Shown here one piece after another: positions 1-10,853 of a stretch of 64,000 bases of DNA (its first letter is position 1; every line of letters begins with the position of its first letter). The notes below the pieces were generated by a model. It was not told the origin of the DNA. It did not search any database and saw only the letters and a list, made by a program, of their open reading frames with translations. The stretch comes from Siphonodentalium dalli (Eukaryota > Mollusca > Scaphopoda > Gadilida > Siphonodentaliidae): positions 122,767,989-122,831,988 of the forward strand of contig CP136068.1 in assembly GCA_032622095.1 (NCBI GenBank), given 5' to 3'. The translations under genes were made by a program, and so were the position numbers.

Positions 1-160
1 ACTGATGACACTTCTTGATGACAAACAACTCTGTTATTCTCTGGATTCTTGATACCGGTAGCTAGTCTGGAGCCAAACCATTTTGCCATAGTAACCACAA
101 ATGCTGCTGAAGTTGCGTGATCATGTCCTTATACTAAGGTGCGAGATTACAATTGTATGA

Positions 161-264
161 ACAGGAAGTTTCACAATGGCCTGACCATTTTAATCAGCAG
201 ACTGGGAGTGGACAGGAAGTTTCACAATGGTCTTGATCATGTAAATCAGAGCAGACTGGCAGTT
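161..264. repeat. Two-unit direct repeat, ~51 bp
   Basis: ACAGGAAGTTTCACAATGG recurs at 161 and about 51 bp later at 212, each copy followed by a related ATCAG...AGACTGG sequence. Confidence 0.75.
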
Positions 265-359
265 TCATTATTTTTAGGAGGAAAGAGTGGGAGAGCAGGT
301 GTGGCGGTATGATCAAATGAACGATCTCAGCTAGGAATATCATTATTGGAGTACATTAA

Positions 360-526
360 CCCTTTGATGACTGAAGCTTCCAGAATTTTTGTGAAAACCC
401 TGTTGCCCATAGGGTGCCTCGCATATATAAGAGAATGCATTGACTATGGGAGACTCGCATATATAAGAAAATGCACTGGCACAGGGTTTTTAATGCTGCA
501 CCAGTGCAGCTCCCGTCGTGAAAGTG
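360..526. mobile_element. piggyBac-like MITE, P family
   Basis: Flanked by TTAA at 356-359 and 527-530. The left end CCCTTTGATGACTG and right end CGTCGTGAAAGTG are inverted. The inside carries the hairpin module TATATAAGAGAATGCATTG used by several families here. Confidence 0.75.
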
Positions 527-1561
527 TTAAAAGAACTTGGCTTGTTTGAACCTCCAAATCACAAATAATGGGTTAATGAGCTGGAAGCAGCAGCGCTATA
601 CCTGATACTTTTCTGTTAATGATCATTAAGGTTACAGGAAGATCAATTATGCAAAAAATATTTCAATACCAGGTACCTTTGTTTCGGGTAACCTGAATGA
701 CACTTCAAATGCCACCCAAATTTATTTTATTGATTTTCCACTTCGGCAAGCCAAATTGCAGGTACCGGGTACTTGCCACTGCTCATTACAGCTCATAACT
801 TCAGTATAGGAGTAAATATAACATATTGCTGTTAAATACGGCCTAGATTGACTGTAGATACATGTACACACTATATGGTAAAGCAAAAACAATTCAGCAT
901 AATATATTAGAACACTGGGAATTATATGAATGAAAAATTAATATTAAAATACAAATGTAGGAAAAGTCAAATTGTGACAATCTGACCAAATAATTTTAGC
1001 ATGGTGCCTAAAAAAAAGAACTTTGTTTCTGCTTAACCGGTTGCAAAAAGTGAAGGTCGGTATGGGCGGTTTGGGTTCAGCATGCCGGTCAGTGCAATGT
1101 ATAAATAAACAATCAACTCATTCACAGTTACCGTATACCCAGTATATTCTTTATAACTTACAATATGGTCTGGCTACTACAGGTACATGTTCATGTACCA
1201 CACATACAAGTCCAAATCTGTCACAGTTGAATTCTGACCTTTCACAGAGAGATCTGTCCTTATGATCTTGTGTACCAATTGGAAAATATCCTCCCACTTT
1301 CATTTTTTTCTATTGTTTTCATCATTTTGATTTTGTCCCTTGAACACATTTGTCCACAAAGCATGTACATGTATGCACTGTCAATTCATGCAAATATTGT
1401 GGAATGCGATACAAGAAAAAGTTCCGAACTCATAATAAAATGTGTAAACTGAAGTTAACAGATAAGTTTGGTCTGGTTGTTTTGTTTAGGTATAGAGGAA
1501 GTGCGTGTCTTCTGACTTCTATGTTTTGGCCTACGTGTAAATTTTGAATTTTTCTTTTCAG

Positions 1562-1682
1562 ATATATCCTGACCATGACATTAGGAATATAGTTGAGGCA
1601 AGCTACAAAGTGACAGTTCCCAACTGGTCTGATAACAGAGGAGTGTACAAGCCACAAACCGTCCGACCATACAGATGTATAG
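1562..1682 (+). CDS. APP: APP exon: second half of growth-factor-like domain (E1)
   Basis: A pyrimidine-rich acceptor ends in AG at 1560-1561 and the donor GTTAGT begins at 1683. The 121-nt exon starts in phase 0 and encodes 40 residues plus one base that joins the next exon as valine. The translation contains IYPDHDIRNIVEAS, NW and RPYRCI, which align with the human GFLD block running from VYPELQITNVVEA to PYRCLV. The final Cys corresponds to human C117. Oddly, the two Cys of the C98-C105 disulfide are absent: the exon has NWSDNRGVYK where human has NWCKRGRKQC, and the loop is about three residues shorter. The GFLD normally binds heparin and assists dimerisation. Upstream exons of the domain are not in the window. 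Confidence 0.93.
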
Positions 1683-2044
1683 GTTAGTTATTCAATCGTC
1701 TATTCCCAATAGTGGTGTTCCTGCTAAAATGTCTGTTCGTTATGCATAAAGAGGTTTATACATCACATGAACCTACCTACATGTATGTGGAAGATTCTCA
1801 ACTGAACTTTTTTCTCAAAAACTTATTTCTAAAATCAGGGGTCGGGGAGCCAGGCAGGGGGGTGCAAGGACTCCACCCCTCGCTCGCCCTCGACTAATGC
1901 CAACTGGTACAAATTCATAATTTACATAAGGAAAAGTGCTCTTTTGTTGTTCGTGCCTCGTTGCCCTTCATTGCCCTTCATTCTGTCACCACTATCTGAA
2001 ATAACATGGGCAATAGCCAGGGTTGCAGAGATGATGTAGTTTAA

Positions 2045-2471
2045 CCTCTTTGCAGCTAAATTACGTTATGGCGTCGTGTGCTGGGCTGTTGGAGTGATTG
2101 CCATTTTCCAGTGGAAAAATATAACGGGAATATCCCAAAAACCATAATCTGACTCAGTTGAAAGGCTATTATCACTCACATGTAACATCATACACTGTTT
2201 GAAACTTCAAGATAAGTTATTCCGATGCACAAATCTCTGAGTTCCAGTTATTAATAATGGCCTACTGTTGGCATGCTGAAATAGATCCGTAGGTACTACA
2301 TAGCAATATACATGTATGGTCTATTAATATTATATTTATTTGCAATTGTACTTTCCATGTGTGTGTATTGTAAATAAAATTATCCTACCGTATACTATCC
2401 TACGGACCATATAGTACACGATGTGCACTTTTACGTCTGTAATAGTTACTGAAGTCATAGCAGCGAAGAGG
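2045..2471. mobile_element. TTAA-flanked element, L family copy 1
   Basis: TTAA at 2041-2044 and 2472-2475. Ends CCTCTTTGCAGCTAA and TAGCAGCGAAGAGG are inverted repeats. Related copies occur at 35455 and 35780. No coding capacity, so non-autonomous piggyBac-like by target site and termini. Confidence 0.75.
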
Positions 2472-2599
2472 TTAATGAAACCATATAGTATGTGGAAATG
2501 AAATTGATATGTCGTCAACAACGCTTTGTTGTGTGGATGCCATGACAAGAGATGCCATGGTATATTCATGTGAAATCCTCCTTCAGTTGTAATGAGATG

Positions 2600-2720
2600 G
2601 TTTCACAGATATTCTCAATCACATCTGTATGGTTTCTCAGACATCCTAATTCTTCAATCACAACTGTATGGTTTCTCAGACGTCCTCATTCCTCAATCAC
2701 ATCAGTATGATTTCTCCAGC
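2600..2720. repeat. Short tandem repeat, ~49-bp unit
   Basis: TATGGTTTCTCAGAC recurs with about 49-bp spacing, each followed by a TCCT...TCAATCACA stretch, giving roughly 2.5 units. Confidence 0.7.
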
Positions 2721-2976
2721 TTTGAATTTTTTTCTACTTTCTTATGAAGTTGGGAATCTATCAAGCAAATGAAAAGTTCTAGTCTCTAATTTCAGTGATG
2801 CACTAAAAAAGATCAACTATACCAATATTGCTATTTAGTACTGTAGGGCCACAGTAGGGCCATGCAAATCGGCACATTTCTGAGATTTGAAATCCAATAT
2901 CGAACAGAGAAGTTGATATCAAATCAAAGTGGCTAGCTGCAGGATGAATAATATATAATATCTATAATATCCTTAA

Positions 2977-3184
2977 CCCTTTCAGTGCCGAGTCCGATTT
3001 TTGTATCAACCCAATATTTCCTTGATCATTTTTCAAATTTATTGATTATAATAATGTGATACATTGATGGAAAGAGCTCTTAGAGCTCTTTCCATCTATG
3101 TATAACATTATTATAATCAATAAATTTGAAAAATGATCAAGGAAATATGGGTTGATACAAAAATCGGACTTTGCACTGAAAGGG
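2977..3184. mobile_element. Palindromic TTAA-type MITE
   Basis: Left TTAA at 2973-2976; the right copy is degraded to GTAA. The arms are nearly complementary over about 95 bp, with AGAGCTCTTAGAGCTCT at the centre. The ends (CCCTTTCAGTGC, then CGATTTTTGTATCAACCCA) match the element at 24108. Confidence 0.75.
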
Positions 3185-4021
3185 GTAAAGTCAGTTGCGA
3201 GGTTGTTTCTGCAAGGTCAATTTTTATATATTGCGCTATTTTAAAAACTGTGTTTTAGGTCCATATAGACTATACATGTATATTGAGGATAAATAATGGC
3301 AGTATAAGCTTATTTTGCTCATGTGTTTATTTTCACAAGAACAGGCTGTCTAGAGATGTTAATATGAAAGATTATCATCATCTTATCAAAGAGATGAGTG
3401 TTGCTCAATTATCATGTATTAAAATTCGCCAATTGTTATAGATGGAACTGAACCTACTAGTTTTCTTAACATCTGAATGGTAGTACATGTTCGTTGTATA
3501 TGATCACAGAGCTATATAATATTGTAACTCAATTTTATGGGTGGCAAGTGAATATTCAAATACCGGTAGATATCAAACAACATTAAAGACATATTATGGA
3601 CTCGTTGGGGTGCTTGAAACCCATAGTATTCAGACGCTATGCCAACTGGAGGAATGTAGCATTCTACTAACATAGCCGAAAACCTCCAGCAAATCGGCCG
3701 TACCACTACATAAAAAACATCGTCTGAAGTATGCTTTAAATAGCAATTGTAAGTATTTACTTCTCGATTCGGGACGCAACTATCGGTGATAAACTAACAA
3801 AAAACGATTCCGCCACTGAGAGCCACTGCATTTAATTAATAAATAAGAATGACTGTGTGTTTACATTTTGGATATAATATTTGTAAAAATAACTAATTTG
3901 AGCATGATTATTATCTATTTATATTTGATCGCAAAACCGGAGTGTTTCACATCACTTTAAAATTTTTATTTTACTCAAACAAATCTTTGAAAATTCTGAC
4001 AATCTGTATATTTGTTTACAG

Positions 4022-4264
4022 TTGGTCAGTTCCAGAGCGAGGCTCTCCTTGTTCCCAAGGACTGCGATTTCGATCACGCTCATGACAAAGATATGTGCAG
4101 GCAATATCAGTTCTGGAACCAGACAGCAATAGAAAGGTGCAACAAACAGGATATGGAAGTGGAGAGTTTCGCCACCCTTCTGGATTGTGAGGTTGATAAA
4201 TGGCAAGGAGTGGAATACGTCTGCTGCCCGAGGAAGAAGGACAAGAAGGACAAGAAGGACAAAC
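4022..4264 (+). CDS. APP: APP exon: copper-binding-like domain plus basic linker
   Basis: The acceptor TTTGTTTACAG ends at 4021 and the donor GTGAGT begins at 4265. The phase-1 join gives CIVGQFQSEALLVPKDC, matching human CLVGEF...LLVP..C. All six cysteines are present with exactly the human spacing (11, 14, 16, 12 and 1 residues). The copper ligands are replaced: H147 to Tyr, H151 to Asn, Y168 to Phe and M170 to Thr; H149 is Phe. An N-glycosylation sequon NQT follows the WN pair. After VCCP the chain becomes basic (RKKDKKDKKDK) rather than acidic as in vertebrate APP. Family identity is very clear; copper binding by this domain looks unlikely by inference. Confidence 0.97.
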
Positions 4265-4569
4265 GTGAGTAGATTAAAATTTAGGCAAAATATTTAAATA
4301 CACTAAGTCTCCTATCATCGGAATAGGCCTCAACAAAACTTATTTGTAAATTTTCCCAGAATATTGCAAGAAAGAAGCTACCCTAGACACCCTATTCCAT
4401 GGATTGTTGAATTTTTTTAATTTTTCGTCCGAGAAATCATCTGTGCCTTTTTAGAATTATTGGGGTAATTAACCTCCCCCTCATCTAATTTGCCATATTT
4501 AATTTCCTTGGAACCGAGGTACATGTATTTATTTTCAATGGCCTGATATACCAAGGCTGATGTCCATAA

Positions 4570-4979
4570 GTCTTGAAATAGTGTGTCTGTTATTTGCAGA
4601 ATGATCTCCCTAGAAGGTGAATTTAGTGACGCTATCCTGCTCAGCTAGTCTCACCAAATTGACCCTCTGGGGACCTCATTCTGATTAGGCCTCATCTTCT
4701 GGGAAGTATCTAATATTAGTCTCATTGTTTTAGTTACTTTTTCCCTTCTGTTCGGTTTCTATATACACTATGATGGAGTTGACTAATGGGTAAAACATCA
4801 TCAACTTCAACTGGAGAACTTCAATCTGATTCTAGGTCTCCCATAGCAGTTGAGGCATGATCAGAATGAGGTCCCCAGAGTGTGAATTTGGTGATGCTAG
4901 CCTGTGTGGGATGGCGTCACTAAATTCACCCTCTGGGGACCTCATTCTGCAAATGTCAGACACACTAAATCCAGGCTTG
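4570..4979. mobile_element. hAT-like MITE, family F copy 1
   Basis: Inverted ends related to CAAGCCTTGAAATAGTGTGT, each followed by an internal hairpin built from GAGGTCCCCAGAGGGTGAAT and its complement. No coding capacity. Target duplication not clear in this copy. Confidence 0.75.
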
Positions 4980-5150
4980 TGTGTAAAGCATAAAACTCAG
5001 TTTTAAATTTATTTTTCATCCCTGGGGCACAAGCCAACAAAGCATTCCATCTCTTCATGGGCTAGCCCTGGGTTTAATTTTAGTTGCCCTTGGTCATTAG
5101 TTGATATATTCCATGTGATTTATTGCAGACAAAAATCGCCCATTAAAGTA

Positions 5151-5396
5151 TAGTAATGTCCTAAATAATTGACCCCTTAACCACAGCAGAATTATAGGTA
5201 ACTTTTCAGGATTTAGTTGGAAATATGGCTTGTTGCCATTCATCGGAAAGCTCTAAATATGGCTTGTTGCCATTCATCGGAAAGCTCTCACTGAGAGCTT
5301 TCCGATGAATGGCAACAAGCCATATTTCGACTAAATCCTGAAAAGTTACCTATAATTCTGTTGTGGTTAAGGAGTCGATTATTTAGGGCATTACTG
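5151..5396. mobile_element. MITE A copy 1 (palindromic, internal duplication)
   Basis: Flanked by TA. Left and right arms are inverted copies of CAGTAATGCCCTAAATAATC through GGCTTGTTGCCATTCATCGG. The stretch AATATGGCTTGTTGCCATTC is duplicated in the left arm, so the palindrome is asymmetric. Confidence 0.9.
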
Positions 5397-5740
5397 TACC
5401 ATTGACACAACTTTTACTGACTTTGCAGACGAATTACATCACATGTTTGAACATACATGTAGTTACCAATCTGTTCAATCTCACTTCCACACAGCGTTAA
5501 ATAGTTTCTCAACAGATCAGTCGCGAATAAAAAGTTTGCATGTGTTTGGTTTCGGTACCATGTGTACAGTCCTGAGAAACGAGAATTTGACTTTACATGC
5601 CCAAAGGAATATAATTCCAGGAAGTTCTAATTATGTTTGTCTGACTCCTCAATTGACCTTTTATAGAAGCCAATGGTAAAAATTTGCTATTTTATAGATA
5701 TATAAAAATGTGAATTGGTGCATTCACTAAATGTCAGCCA

Positions 5741-5905
5741 GATAACCCTCTCATTACTGAGTGGACTCTCCCATTCAGTTATTATGGTATATATATTGGA
5801 ATGGTTTATTATTAATTTGGAGAGGTGTTTTGATCGCACAAGTGAAGAAGTCTTACGTTTCAGTCATTTTGAGGGAAAGGTTGTTTTATCTGAACATTCA
5901 CCATG
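5741..5905. mobile_element. Decayed piggyBac-like element (E family relic)
   Basis: GATAACCCTCTC followed by GGACTCTCCCATTCAGTTAT and later GAGGGAAAGGTTGTTTTATC parallels the elements at 10597 and 42715. No intact TTAA ends. Confidence 0.5.
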
Positions 5906-6109
5906 TGAACTAATTGTAAATGATTATTTAGTTATCAAAGTCATAAGATGTCATCAGGCTTCCAGACCTCTAATTACAACAACAACAACATAAAAAATCT
6001 AATTTATCAGTGTTCTGTTGAAAAAATGTTGAAAACAACATATGACATGTTAAGTGAACCAATTAATACCAAAGAGTATTTTTTTATTATTGGAATATTA
6101 AATTATATT

Positions 6110-6535
6110 TGTGACCCGCCATATTAAATCCAGTCATAAGTCGGGATTTTTTTACCCTGTGCCAATGTATTCTCTTATATATGCGAGTCGACCATAGGTC
6201 GCCTCGCATATATAAGAGAATGCATTGGCCTAACAATTTTTTACAATTTTAATAATTTTTTCTTGTATTCTTTAACAATTTTATAATTTCACCAATACAG
6301 AGCCCCAGACAAACATGAGCAGACGACACTCTTTTATATGCTTCTATATATGTGTGGGGCTCCCTGCAGGGTAATGGATGCTTTTTATTTTATGTCCTAA
6401 AAATTTTAAGAAACATTTATTTAAAAAAAATGATAACAGTTTTTCATCATTTGTTATTATTTTTTTACAATTTTTTACAATTTTAATAATTTGTTCTTGT
6501 ATTGCTTAACAGACTTATTTTGTAGGTTTAGTGCC
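6110..6535. mobile_element. Family C element (TGTGACCCGCC end), 3' side altered
   Basis: Begins TGTGACCCGCCATATTAAA like the element at 18350 and carries the GCATTCTCTTATATATGCGAG hairpin module (6163-6235). The right side differs from that copy and resembles the end of the 24108 element, suggesting a hybrid. Confidence 0.6.
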
Positions 6536-7152
6536 AGGGAATTTTACGTTTTTCATGGGCATCAAAATTATCACTATGAATACTTGGTGATAGTTTTGAG
6601 TTATAACATGTCCCTAAGGTTTATTCAGTTTGTTTTTAAATTCGCTATAGCATGCTTAAGCATACCCGAAAAAAATTCAACCCTTTAAAAAAAAAATCTA
6701 AAAAAAAAAAAAAATATTTTTTTAGGACCGATTTTACAGACCGTAAACTTAGGGCCGATGAGCTAGCATTCTCTTTGGTGTTTACTTTACCTCAAGCCCA
6801 GCCTTTATATTGGACCCATGAATTGCTCAAGGCTGAGAATTCAACCAGTAAAAAAGATTCCATTCTACACACCATTTAACGCTGTTCAACTCAGCATTCC
6901 TCGTTTACACAAATATCTGAAATCCTCATTGAGTCAACAACACACTATTAATCCTGATTGTGGTTGATATACATTATTGCTTTACTATTTTGGAATAGGC
7001 ATACAGTACATGGAAGATCATATAAAAGTCACTTCTTTCTTGGGGGGAAAAAGTAGGGCATATAATTTTTTTGTTCATTGCATACATGTAGCTATGTTTA
7101 TGTATTTTGGGGAAACAATGGAATGATTCCACATTTATATCAATGGAATATT

Positions 7153-7366
7153 CAGTAATGCCCTAAGTAATCGACTCCTTAACCACAGCAGAATTATGGG
7201 TAATTTTTCAGGATTTAGTCGGAAATATGGCTTGTTGCCATACATCGGAAAGCTCCCACTGAGAGCTTTACGATAAATGGCAACAAGCCATATTTCCGAC
7301 TAAATCCTGAAAAGTTATCCATAATTCTGCTGTGGTTAAGGAGTCATTTACCTCAGGGCATTACTG
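7153..7366. mobile_element. MITE A copy 2
   Basis: Full-length palindrome beginning CAGTAATGCCCTAAGTAATC and ending GGCATTACTG, TA on the right. Arms about 100 bp with a CTCCCACTGAGAG centre. Confidence 0.92.
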
Positions 7367-7514
7367 TAGTCCCACACTCGATCATTCTCAGAAATCAAAT
7401 GCATGAGTCTCAAGTCTTTTTGGTCTGAATTACAAGAGTTACTCTCTGGATAGCCCTGGTGTGCCGAAATTACATTAATCTAAAGGTTTACCCTGATCTC
7501 ACCCAAAGAAGCTA

Positions 7515-7727
7515 CTGTAATGCCCTAAATAATCGACTCCTTAACCACATCAGAATTATGGGTAATTTTTCAGGATTTAGTCGGAAATATGGCTTGTTGC
7601 CATACATCGGAAAGCTCCCACTGAGAGCTTTACGATAAATGGCAACAAGCCATATTTCTGACTAAATCCTGAAAAGTTACCCATAATTCTCCTGTGGTTA
7701 AGGAGTCGATTATTTAGGGAATTACTG
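7515..7727. mobile_element. MITE A copy 3
   Basis: Full-length palindrome flanked by TA. The arms differ at a few places (CACATCAG versus CTCCTGTG), so the arms have diverged here. Confidence 0.92.
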
Positions 7728-8237
7728 TAAGTACCACATACATTGGTATTTTCTATTGGGTCATGAAGATGAATTGTATCGCATACAATGATCAAGATAA
7801 CATTTCATTGTAATACCACAGTAAATGCCTCGATATAAGCCTGTTCCATGTTCCTATTGTCAGGCCGATTGACAAGAAACGTCACCTATATTTGACACAG
7901 TCAACCCAAGCCTCACCCCAAACAAGTTATTACATTCGCAGGCATTTTCTCTCGGGACGTGAAGTGATTGAGAATTCGTATTGCACAATTCGTTTGCTAT
8001 TGATTTATCTTCCGTTGTTCTGCGGGAGCCTCAATCCTTTCTGACAGTCACTATCGACTTTGACGAATAATTCATTATTCCAATCTATGGATGTTGTTCT
8101 CAGCAAAATGATTTGTATAATATTCAGCATCATACAAATTGACTTATGCCATTACATATTGGTTCTAACTGGTTTTATCCAGGAACGACTTGCATATACC
8201 TTGTTTTATATTGTATGAAATCCTCTATTTTACTTAA

Positions 8238-8479
8238 CAATTTTATGATGGGAGTTGCGTTGGTGCAGCATTAAAAATCCTGTGGCAGTGCATTCTCTTA
8301 TATATGCGAATCTCTCATAGGGTGCCTTGCTTATATAAGAGAATGCATGGCTTACAAGTTCAAGGTAAATATTGTTAGGCCAATGTAGTCTCTTATCCCT
8401 ATGGGAAACTCGCATATATAAGGGAATGCATTGGCACAGGGTTTTCGCAAAATTTCAGGAAGCTCCAGTCATGGAAGGG
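8238..8479. mobile_element. piggyBac-like MITE, P family copy 2
   Basis: TTAA at 8234-8237 and 8480-8483. Contains two hairpin modules around TATATAAGAGAATGCAT and ends CCAGTCATGGAAGGG. Confidence 0.8.
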
Positions 8480-8502
8480 TTAACTCGTTTACTGCCATTG
8501 TT

Positions 8503-9045
8503 AACCAGATTGGTGTGAAATACACATGTATTCTAGTTAAGACAGATTGGTGTTAAAATACACATCATGTGACATGTATTCTAGTCGAGACAGATTGGTG
8601 TGAAATACACATGTATTCTAGTCGAGAAAGATTTGTGTGAAATACATATGTATTCTAGTCGAGACAGATTGGTGTGAAATACACATGTATTCTAGTCGAG
8701 ACAGAATGGTGTGAAAATACACATGTATTCTAGCCGAGAAAGATTGGTGTGAAAATACACATGTATTCTAGTCAAGACAGATTGGTGTGAAATACACATG
8801 TATTCTAGTCGAGACAGATTGGTGTGAAATACACATGTATTCTAGTCGAGAGAGATTGGTGTGAAATACACATGTATTCTAGTCGAGACAGATTGGTGTG
8901 AAAATACACATGTATTCTAGTCAAGACAGATTTGTGCGAAATACACATGTATTCTAGTCGAAGACAGTTTGGTGTGAAAATACATGTATACATGCATTAT
9001 AGTCACGACAGATTGATGTGAAAATACACATCTATTCTAGTCGAG
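8503..9045. repeat. Tandem repeat, ~37-bp unit, about 14 copies
   Basis: The unit contains GACAGATTGGTGTGAAATAC followed by ACATGTATTCTAGTCGA. Units are contiguous and vary from about 36 to 46 bp. No spacers, so not a CRISPR-like array. Confidence 0.95.
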
Positions 9046-9052
9046 AAGCCAG

Positions 9053-9284
9053 CCATTAACAAGAAATTCTATGATTCATTACTATATCTGTCACAGAGCC
9101 CTAAACAGAACTGAAATACATTGGTCAGTCTACCAGAAGCACGAGTTAGAGCAGCAATAACCAGATTCTAAATCACTGTCAGCCATCATGCATTTATTGC
9201 TTCTAGCCAGATACTCATCCTGTTTGTCGATATCATACGATTTATAGACCACGGTCCACAGGACTGGGATCCTAATTTACCAGA
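9053..9284. repeat. Segmental duplication SD1, copy 1 (empty site)
   Basis: Matches 9395-9811 apart from a MITE A inserted in the second copy. The uninterrupted target is GAAATACATTGGTCAGTC with TA at 9117-9118. Confidence 0.9.
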
Positions 9285-9394
9285 CTTGTTCAGAGGCATA
9301 TAACTTGCAGTTTAAAATAAAAATAAAAGATGGTACAATGTTATAATTTCTACCGTCAGTATTATTACGATTTATTTTGTTCGCTCTACACCAT

Positions 9395-9811
9395 ATTTCT
9401 CAAGAAACTGTCTGATTCATTACATTATCTGTCACAAGAAGACCTAACAGAACACAAATACAGTAATGCCCTAAATAATCGACTTCTTAACCACAGCAGA
9501 ATTATGGATAACTTTTCAGGATTTAGTCAGAAATATGGCTTGTTGCCATTCATTGGAATGCACTCACTGAGAGCTTTCCAATGAATGGCAACCAGCCATA
9601 TTTCTTCTGTGGTTAAGGAGTCGATTATTTAGGGCATTACTGTACATTGGTCAGTCTAGCAGATCCATGGGTTAGAGCGGCAATACCCAGATTCTAAATC
9701 ACTGTCAGCCATCATGCATTTATTGCTTCTAGCCAGATACTCATCTTGTTTGTCGATATCATACGATTTATAGACCATGGTCCACAGGACTGGGATCATA
9801 ATTTACCAGGT
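9395..9811. repeat. Segmental duplication SD1, copy 2 (filled site)
   Basis: Same sequence as 9053-9284 at an offset of 342 bp before the insertion and 526 bp after it; the difference equals MITE plus TA. Confidence 0.9.
9461..9642. mobile_element. MITE A copy 4 (right arm shortened)
   Basis: TA at 9459-9460 and 9643-9644; the boundaries are proved by the empty paralogous site at 9117. Part of the right arm between CATATTTC and TTCTGTGGTTAAG is missing. Confidence 0.95.
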
Positions 9812-10100
9812 TGATTCCAAATTACTGTTATTTGTTCTGGCATGGATCATATTAATTGTCCTCCCTGTGCTACAATGCACATGTTCCAATGTGGCGCCTC
9901 TGATCCCAGCCGTCTATCATTTGGCACGTTTCAGTGGGATTGTCTTCATGTAGCCATGCAAACCGACTTGGCTGTTTTTTCTGGCATTCAGATATTCTCT
10001 GATTTGCATTTCTTCTTATTGCATATATACTCTATAAATGACAGGTGTGAATGATTGTACCATATGTGTTCAGGATTATGTCTTGTGGCCATCTGTGTAT

Positions 10101-10514
10101 CATGCCAGGAAATAGTGTGTCATTTGCAGATTGAGGTCCCCAGAGGGTGAATTTAGTCATGCTATCCCGCACAGTAGGCTAGCATCACCAAATCTGGGGA
10201 TTTCATTCTGCTGAGGCCTCAAATGTTATGGGAGCCCTAGGATCAGATTGAAGTTTCTCAGTTGAAGTTCACCCATTAGTCACCTCGGTTATGCATTTTA
10301 TCTGCAAATTAGGGGATATACGGTAGAACTGGAACAGAAGGGAAAAAGTAACTAAATACAATGTTATTTTGAGACTAGAAGATGAGGCCTAAGCAGAATG
10401 AGGTCCCCAGAGGGTGAATTTAGTGATGCTAGCCTGCTGTGCAGCGTAGCATCACTAAATTCACCCTCTGTGGACCTCATTCTGCAAATGACAGGCACAC
10501 TATATTCAGACTTG
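10101..10514. mobile_element. hAT-like MITE, family F copy 2
   Basis: Two hairpins at the ends. Flanked by CTGTGTAT (10093-10100) and CTGTGCAT (10515-10522), an 8-bp target duplication with one change. Confidence 0.85.
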
Positions 10515-10596
10515 CTGTGCATACAAGATTATGTTGATTTCTGTATTCATGAGAAGTTGCTTGTCAACATTACATCTTATCCCTTTTCCATATTAA

Positions 10597-10853
10597 CCCT
10601 TTCTATACTTAATGGATTCTCCCATTCAGTTGTAAAAGTTTACTTTGGAATGGTCTATGATTCATATGGAGGGGTGTTCAGGTAAAATAAGCATAATAAA
10701 AGATCAGAAAGAGTCCTATTTATTGGAGGGAAATGTTCAGATAATAATTTCAACAAACGACCATACACGTAGGTCATAATTCTCGTAGGTCATAGGTTGA
10801 ACATTTCTCAAGGGATAACTATTCATCAATGAGTATATTTAGGATAGAAAGGG
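10597..10853. mobile_element. piggyBac-like MITE, E family copy 1
   Basis: Left TTAA at 10593-10596, right degraded to TTAG. Ends CCCTTTCTATACTTAATGG and GGATAGAAAGGG are inverted; the middle is partly palindromic around TGTTCAGATAATA. Confidence 0.75.

Larger units (their letters stand above)
1..1561 (+). other. Intron (3' part) upstream of the first exon in the window
   Basis: No exon recognised. It holds a two-unit direct repeat of about 51 bp (161-264) and one piggyBac-like MITE (360-526). The rest is AT-rich intronic sequence without visible structure. Confidence 0.7.
1683..4021 (+). other. Intron between GFLD and copper-domain exons
   Basis: About 2.3 kb. It contains a TTAA-flanked element at 2045-2471, a 2.5-unit ~49-bp tandem repeat near 2600-2720, and a palindromic TTAA-type MITE at 2977-3184. 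Nothing is recognised in the remainder. Confidence 0.85.

Noticed and set aside
1023-1265. Candidate upstream GFLD exon
   Set aside because: The translated frame lacks the cysteine pattern and conserved residues of the E1 N-terminal half.
8230-8415. Frames with LAYIRECTATGFLMLHQ (also at 346, 20053, 24085, 46496)
   Set aside because: Translation of the shared hairpin module of P, K and C elements.
8503-9045. Possible CRISPR-like array
   Set aside because: Units are contiguous without unique spacers and the genome is clearly eukaryotic.
10398-10685. Recurrent open frames starting MRSPEGEFSDA (also at 15672, 16037, 30584, 34801, 35172)
   Set aside because: They are translations of family F MITE hairpins, appear on both strands, and have no shared downstream protein.
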